A stretch of DNA of 64,000 nucleotides, from NCBI GenBank assembly GCA_016183425.1, contig JACPEP010000042.1, forward strand, positions 1 through 64,000, in the 5' to 3' direction. Both the position numbers and the translations under genes were made by a program. The DNA comes from Chloroflexota bacterium (lineage in GTDB: Bacteria > Chloroflexota > Dehalococcoidia > JACPEP01). The first letter of the stretch is position 1. Every line of letters starts with the position of its first letter. Under the pieces are notes generated by a model, which made no database searches, was not told the origin of the DNA, and worked only from the letters and a program-made list of their open reading frames with translations. Below, piece after piece: positions 60,488 to 64,000 of the stretch.

Positions 60488-61279
60488 ATGCGTATCATCG
60501 ATCTTACCATGCCTCTTTACGAGGGCATGGGCTACGGCAGCGTCTATCCCCAGGAGCGGCCCTTTGAGGTGGAGTGGATTTTTACCTACGAAAGGGATGG
60601 CCACCAAAGAGGCGTCCATATGGTAAGCTCCGAGCCGGGGACTCGCATGATACTGCCCAGCATTCATGTTTTGCAGAAGGACTCTCCTAAGCTGGACCAA
60701 CTGGATCTTTCCAAGTTTGTTATGCGAGATACGGTGATTCTAGATATTCCCAAGAAGGCCGGGGAGGAAATAACGGCGGCAGAGATGGAAAGGGCCTTTT
60801 CCCAGGCCGATGTGCGGACAGGGGACGCCGTGCTGCTGCGCACCGGGTGGGGCGACGACGAGCGCTATATCAAACTGGGGGAAAACTATGAGCTGAACAG
60901 CCCCTTCTTCCACCACACCACCCGGAAACGTCTGGCGGAGCTTATGAAAGAGCGCCAAAGTGACCTTTTCTGCTACGATATGGCCAACATGAACCCTTAC
61001 CCCGACCTCAAGAACACCTGGTGTGCCCAAAAGCCCCGACCCAAGTCCTGGGTTTCCCCGGAAGCCAAAGCCTTTCTGGCCAAGCAGAAGGAGGGTCGGG
61101 TTAAACAGCCGGGAGAAGTCGACGGCGCGGCGGTCCTCTTTGGGGCAGGCATCAGTGCCATCGGTGGCCTGGTGAACTGCGGCGATATCTCTCAGAAAAG
61201 ATTTAAGCTCACCGCTCTTCCCCTTAAGGTCAGGGGATGGGGCGTTGGCTTCTGTTACGCCATCGCCACTGAGGGATAG
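60488..61279 (+). CDS. Cyclase-family (kynurenine formamidase-like) protein with degenerate metal motif
   Basis: A 263-aa protein with the cyclase fold: IDLTMPLYEGMG, RDTVILDIPKKAGEEITAAE, AVLLRTGWG. The metal motif HxGTHxDxP is EPGTRMILP here: both His and the Asp are replaced. Classic metal-dependent hydrolysis therefore looks improbable. It follows the HTH-amidohydrolase by 34 bp; the ATG has AAAGGAG. Probably part of the same catabolic cluster. Confidence 0.85.
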   Translation: MRIIDLTMPLYEGMGYGSVYPQERPFEVEWIFTYERDGHQRGVHMVSSEPGTRMILPSIHVLQKDSPKLDQLDLSKFVMRDTVILDIPKKAGEEITAAEMERAFSQADVRTGDAVLLRTGWGDDERYIKLGENYELNSPFFHHTTRKRLAELMKERQSDLFCYDMANMNPYPDLKNTWCAQKPRPKSWVSPEAKAFLAKQKEGRVKQPGEVDGAAVLFGAGISAIGGLVNCGDISQKRFKLTALPLKVRGWGVGFCYAIATEG

Positions 61280-61727
61280 ACTGGCTGGGATAAGGGTGAT
61301 TTTGAGACGAAGTCGTTGACCGGGGAGCATCCGAAGCGGTACCCTTCGATAGGAGGATGCCTAAGGTAACCGCAATGAAGGCGTAGATGCCCGTCCAAGG
61401 TAGGGCTTCCTTCAGCGATGCGTCACCGCTGGTCATGGTCAAAAGACCCAGGAGCGCCCATATACCGCTGATGATGGCCACTATAAGGATTGTAGGCCAG
61501 TTGTTCCCAGGGTCTTTGAAACCCTTCCACAAGGGTATGCCAAGAAGGAATATCACCAGAGCTTCGACCCACCAGCGAAAGGAAAAGAGGGGTTCCGTAA
61601 CGTAAGGCAGATAGAAGGGGGGGAGCCACCCAAGGGGGAGAAACAGGTCCGCTAACCCGGTGACGGCCCACAAGACGAGGGCGAGCCCCATTACGGCTCT
61701 TGTGGTGATTAGCTTTAGCGACTCCAT
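61230..61727 (-). CDS. Small membrane protein (hypothetical)
   Basis: A 165-aa protein with about four hydrophobic helices: AVMGLALVLWAVTGLADLF, WWVEALVIFLLGIPLW, LIVAIISGIWALLGLL and GIYAFIAVTLGILL, followed by a hydrophilic tail of ~35 residues. The tail overlaps the cyclase gene on the other strand by 50 bp, so it may be a read-on of the true C-terminus. Function unknown. Confidence 0.6.
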   Translation of the reverse strand: MESLKLITTRAVMGLALVLWAVTGLADLFLPLGWLPPFYLPYVTEPLFSFRWWVEALVIFLLGIPLWKGFKDPGNNWPTILIVAIISGIWALLGLLTMTSGDASLKEALPWTGIYAFIAVTLGILLSKGTASDAPRSTTSSQNHPYPSQSIPQWRWRNRSQRPIP

Positions 61728-61772
61728 CGATGTTGCCTCCTTTTTTCAGCCCCGCCCTTTTCTCTGTTGGTA

Positions 61773-62330
61773 TTAGAGGCCCAGGTCTGGGGCGATGTCC
61801 TGCATCGCCGAGAGGCCCAGGGCGACGAAGTCCTCCAGCTCCAGGCCCAGCTCCGCGCAGAGGGCGATGTGCTCCCGATTGGCACCGGCCGCGAAGCGCT
61901 TCTCCCCCAGGCGCTTCATTACTGAGGAGGAGGTAAGGCCGGAGATCTTCTTATCGGGGCGAACTAGGGCTGCCGCCACCATGAGGCCGGTGAGGGGATC
62001 GGTGCAGAAAAGGGCCTTTTCCAGGGTCGTCTCCCGGGGCAGTCCATGGATCTCGTTGTGGCGCAGGATGGCGCTAACGACGGCTGGCGAAACACCCATT
62101 TGGTGGGCCAGGTCCGCTCCGGTTCGGCTATGGTTGGCTGGTTCCGTCTCGGTCATCTCAACATCGATGTCGTGCAAAAGTCCGGTAAGTCCCCACTCCT
62201 CCTCGTTTTCACCCAAGCGGCGGGCTAGTGAATGCATGATGGCCTCCGTGGCCAGCATGTGCTTTACGGTGTTCGGGTTCTTCACGGCCCTGGTTACCGC
62301 CGCTACCGCTTCCTCTCGGCTCACTGCCAC
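61773..62330 (-). CDS. HD-domain phosphohydrolase-family protein
   Basis: A 185-aa protein: VKHMLATEAIMHSLARRLGENEEEWGLTGLLHDIDVEM with the HD pair, and then H (EPANHSRTGADL) and D (LFCTDPLTGLM). HD proteins hydrolyse phosphate esters of nucleotides. No partner is recognised. Members of this small group are often uncharacterised. It lies 45 bp upstream (minus strand) of the small membrane gene. Confidence 0.82.
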   Translation of the reverse strand: MAVSREEAVAAVTRAVKNPNTVKHMLATEAIMHSLARRLGENEEEWGLTGLLHDIDVEMTETEPANHSRTGADLAHQMGVSPAVVSAILRHNEIHGLPRETTLEKALFCTDPLTGLMVAAALVRPDKKISGLTSSSVMKRLGEKRFAAGANREHIALCAELGLELEDFVALGLSAMQDIAPDLGL

Positions 62331-62405
62331 AGAAGCATCACCTCCTCGAGAAGCTACAGATAAATGATATTATACCCAAGCTGGCTTATGTTACAATACC
62401 GGTAA

Positions 62406-63149
62406 ATGATAAGCTTATTGACTATAAACCGTGCTCTTGTGTTATTGTTTGCCTTTTGCTTGTCTATTCCGATAGCTTCGGCCGCATGTACCTTTCGAGC
62501 CGCTGAGGGTCCCACAGAGACGCCGAGGGTTACTCCTCCGACTTTGCCTTCACGACCCACATCTACGCCAGAACCTACCCTTACGCCAAGACCAACCCGT
62601 ACGCCCAAGCCGATTTTGCCTGTGCCGCAAGAAATCCGTGAGCTTGCAAAGGAGGTCGATGCAGCGCTTCAGCGCCGCGACCTCCTTTTCTTCAAGGAGA
62701 GCGCAGTAACGCTACCAATCACCTGTGGGGCAAAAGATGTGCCGCCCGGCATTGGCGGGCCGGACTGCCAATACGTTGGGCAGCAGTTCGACGGCTTTCC
62801 GATAGCCAGAATGGGTTCCGAAGGGGGCACTATTCCGTTGGAGAACGCGCTTGCTCTGATTGAGCGTCTTTGGAGTGAGTCGGTGCCCCAGGCCACGGAC
62901 CAGTTCGGCAGCGGGGAGGCAAGGGTCTATGCGCTAGGTCCGTCTGCCGTAGTTCTCACCGCTCTTATCGAACGACCTCAAGACTTCGCCGGAGCTGGAC
63001 CACTACGGGTCAGCCTCGCTACACATTGGCGACAGGAAAGCAGCGGCTGGCGTTTCGTGAAGCTAACCAGCGCCTTCGTTTTGGGAAAAGCCTTCCTGGT
63101 GCCTGAACCGGCAGCCTTAAGCCACCTTCAAGGGTGGGAGCGCTTCTAA
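62406..63149 (+). CDS. Secreted protein with TP-rich linker (hypothetical)
   Basis: A 247-aa protein with a signal sequence ALVLLFAFCLSIPIASA followed by AC, a possible lipobox. Residues 35-70 are a TPxPTxTP linker typical of Chloroflexota exoproteins. The C-terminal domain (LPITCGAKDVPPGIGGPDCQYVG to the end) has no recognised family. Alone on its strand, upstream of hisH. Confidence 0.7.
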   Translation: MISLLTINRALVLLFAFCLSIPIASAACTFRAAEGPTETPRVTPPTLPSRPTSTPEPTLTPRPTRTPKPILPVPQEIRELAKEVDAALQRRDLLFFKESAVTLPITCGAKDVPPGIGGPDCQYVGQQFDGFPIARMGSEGGTIPLENALALIERLWSESVPQATDQFGSGEARVYALGPSAVVLTALIERPQDFAGAGPLRVSLATHWRQESSGWRFVKLTSAFVLGKAFLVPEPAALSHLQGWERF

Positions 63150-63172
63150 CCCTCAAGGCCGAATCCCCGCTT

Positions 63173-63190
63173 GGTATGTCCGGACATACC
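63173..63190. promoter_or_regulatory. Perfect 18-bp palindrome upstream of hisH
   Basis: GGTATGTCC (63173-63181) and GGACATACC (63182-63190) form an 18-bp perfect palindrome, ~19 bp upstream of the -10 box. It overlaps where a -35 box would lie. It fits a dimeric repressor operator. Confidence 0.55.
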
Positions 63191-63205
63191 GGATATATGT
63201 GAAGC

Positions 63206-63214
63206 TGATATAAT
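63206..63214 (+). promoter_or_regulatory. Extended -10 promoter of hisH
   Basis: TGATATAAT (63206-63214) is an extended -10 element with perfect TATAAT. There is no clear -35 box. Transcription would start near 63221, 70 nt ahead of the hisH start. Confidence 0.5.
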
Positions 63215-63290
63215 GGATAAACTGGGAGGAACAAGGAGGGTTGGAGGAAACCAAAGGCCCTGTCTCAGGGAAAGACGAATTGAGGCTGCA

Positions 63291-63908
63291 ATGATCGCCA
63301 TCGTAGACTATGGAGCGGGCAACTTGCGCAGCGTGGCCAAGGCCATAGAAAAGCTGGGCTACTCTTATTTGGTGACCGCCGAGCCGGAGAGGGTTCTGGA
63401 GGCGGAGGCAGTTATCTTGCCTGGGGTGGGGGCAGCCGGAGAGGCGATGCGCAGTCTGGAGCGCTTGGGACTGGTGGCGCCGCTGCGCCAGGTGATCGCC
63501 GAGGATCGACCTTTCTTTGGTGTGTGCCTGGGATTGCAGTTGCTGTTCGCTGCTACCGAAGAGGGGGGTGGGGAAAGGTGCCTCGGCATCGTTTCGGGGC
63601 GGGTACGGCGGCTGCCGCCGGGCCTGAAGGTGCCCCATATGGGCTGGAACCAGGTTGGGCATAAGATAAGGCATCCCATATTCCAGGGTATCTCCGACGA
63701 GGCCAACTTCTACTTTGTTCATAGCTACTACGGCGAGCCAGAGGATTCTTCCCTGGTGGCCGGGGAGACGGAGTACGGCATTCCCTTTTGCAGTATGCTG
63801 GTACGAGGTAATCTGGTGGCTACGCAGTTTCACCCGGAGAAGAGTGGCGAATTGGGATTGCAACTGTATCACAACTTTCTTCTCTTCGGCGGCGTGCGGA
63901 GAGGCTGA
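63291..63908 (+). CDS. hisH: Imidazole glycerol phosphate synthase glutaminase subunit HisH
   Basis: A 205-aa class I amidotransferase that provides ammonia to HisF in histidine synthesis. [23 protein letters not shown] at the N-terminus, nucleophile in [11 protein letters not shown], and catalytic QFHPEKSG. The ATG at 63291 is the natural start; upstream frame is leader. hisA follows after 2 bp. Confidence 0.95.
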   Translation: MIAIVDYGAGNLRSVAKAIEKLGYSYLVTAEPERVLEAEAVILPGVGAAGEAMRSLERLGLVAPLRQVIAEDRPFFGVCLGLQLLFAATEEGGGERCLGIVSGRVRRLPPGLKVPHMGWNQVGHKIRHPIFQGISDEANFYFVHSYYGEPEDSSLVAGETEYGIPFCSMLVRGNLVATQFHPEKSGELGLQLYHNFLLFGGVRRG

Positions 63909-63910
63909 GG

Positions 63911-64000
63911 GTGGAGGTCATTCCGGCCATAGACCTGAGAGGGGGCCGATGCGTGCGTCTCTATCAGGGGGACTATGCTCGAGAGACGGTCTTCTCCTCG
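63911..64000 (+). CDS. hisA: HisA, phosphoribosylformimino-AICAR-P isomerase (partial)
   Basis: Thirty codons remain before the window ends. From the GTG at 63911 the product starts [20 protein letters not shown], the HisA N-terminus (aspartate and arginine-rich loop). It is 2 bp after hisH, as in his operons. The rest is outside the window. Confidence 0.85.
   Translation, partial: MEVIPAIDLRGGRCVRLYQGDYARETVFSS

Overview
The window is a compact bacterial chromosome segment, GC-rich and densely coded, with about 60 genes I can support. No rRNA, phage genes, complete insertion sequence or CRISPR array is visible. The gene set points to Chloroflexota, probably a Dehalococcoidia-like anaerobe. 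The pointers are secreted proteins with TPTP-type linkers, an archaeal-type translin, a ThiD2-ThiE fusion, several CoA-linked accessory proteins, a decaheme cytochrome and a selenoprotein. This placement is inference from gene content and not from a phylogenetic marker.

Layout. 1-2.4 kb: end of an MBL-fold hydrolase and ligA. 2.4-5.1 kb: an APC permease, then a non-coding block with a hairpin and two REP-like palindromes, then tRNA-Met(CAT). 5.1-6.9 kb (minus): a possible NagB/RpiA-like protein and two hot-dog dehydratase-like genes. 7.0-9.8 kb (minus): a sulfur-carrier/cysteine cassette (MoaD-like, MoaD-MoeB fusion, cysteine synthase, Rrf2 regulator). 9.9-14.3 kb (plus): mogA-like gene, trmD, rplS, priA. 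14.4-19.2 kb (minus): pspA, serA, a class V aminotransferase and a flavodiiron protein. 19.3-22.2 kb: pyrimidine genes, a three-part PyrB fusion behind an attenuator-like leader, and carA without carB. 22.2-24.3 kb: accessory island with HicBA, a membrane protein and a HEPN/MNT pair whose HEPN gene is frameshifted. 24.3-28.7 kb: an aldolase-fold protein lacking its zinc ligands, an MDR oxidoreductase, an ABC-ATPase relic, and an OmcA/MtrC-type decaheme cytochrome on the minus strand.

29.1-34.2 kb holds the most striking locus. Between rnc and smc lies a PrdB/GrdB-like gene read through an in-frame UGA, with a hairpin 13-27 nt downstream that fits a bacterial SECIS element. It is very probably a selenoprotein. 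34.3-47.1 kb: DUF35 plus thiolase-like pair, tatD with a non-AUG start, three crotonases lacking the usual catalytic glutamates, MFS, DedA, a flavin reductase, ThiD2-ThiE, translin, VOC and LCP proteins. 47.2-52.7 kb: class V aminotransferase, five RidA-fold domains in four genes (none with the catalytic arginine), mnmA and lgt.

53-61.3 kb is an apparent catabolic cluster: two repeats of (Tat-lipoprotein solute-binding protein, FAD oxidoreductase with a four-cysteine motif), an XRE-HTH/amidohydrolase fusion, and a cyclase-family protein whose metal motif is degenerate. No permease or ATPase genes accompany the binding proteins. The end carries a small membrane protein, an HD protein, a lipoprotein, and hisH-hisA (cut by the window edge) behind a perfect 18-bp palindrome.
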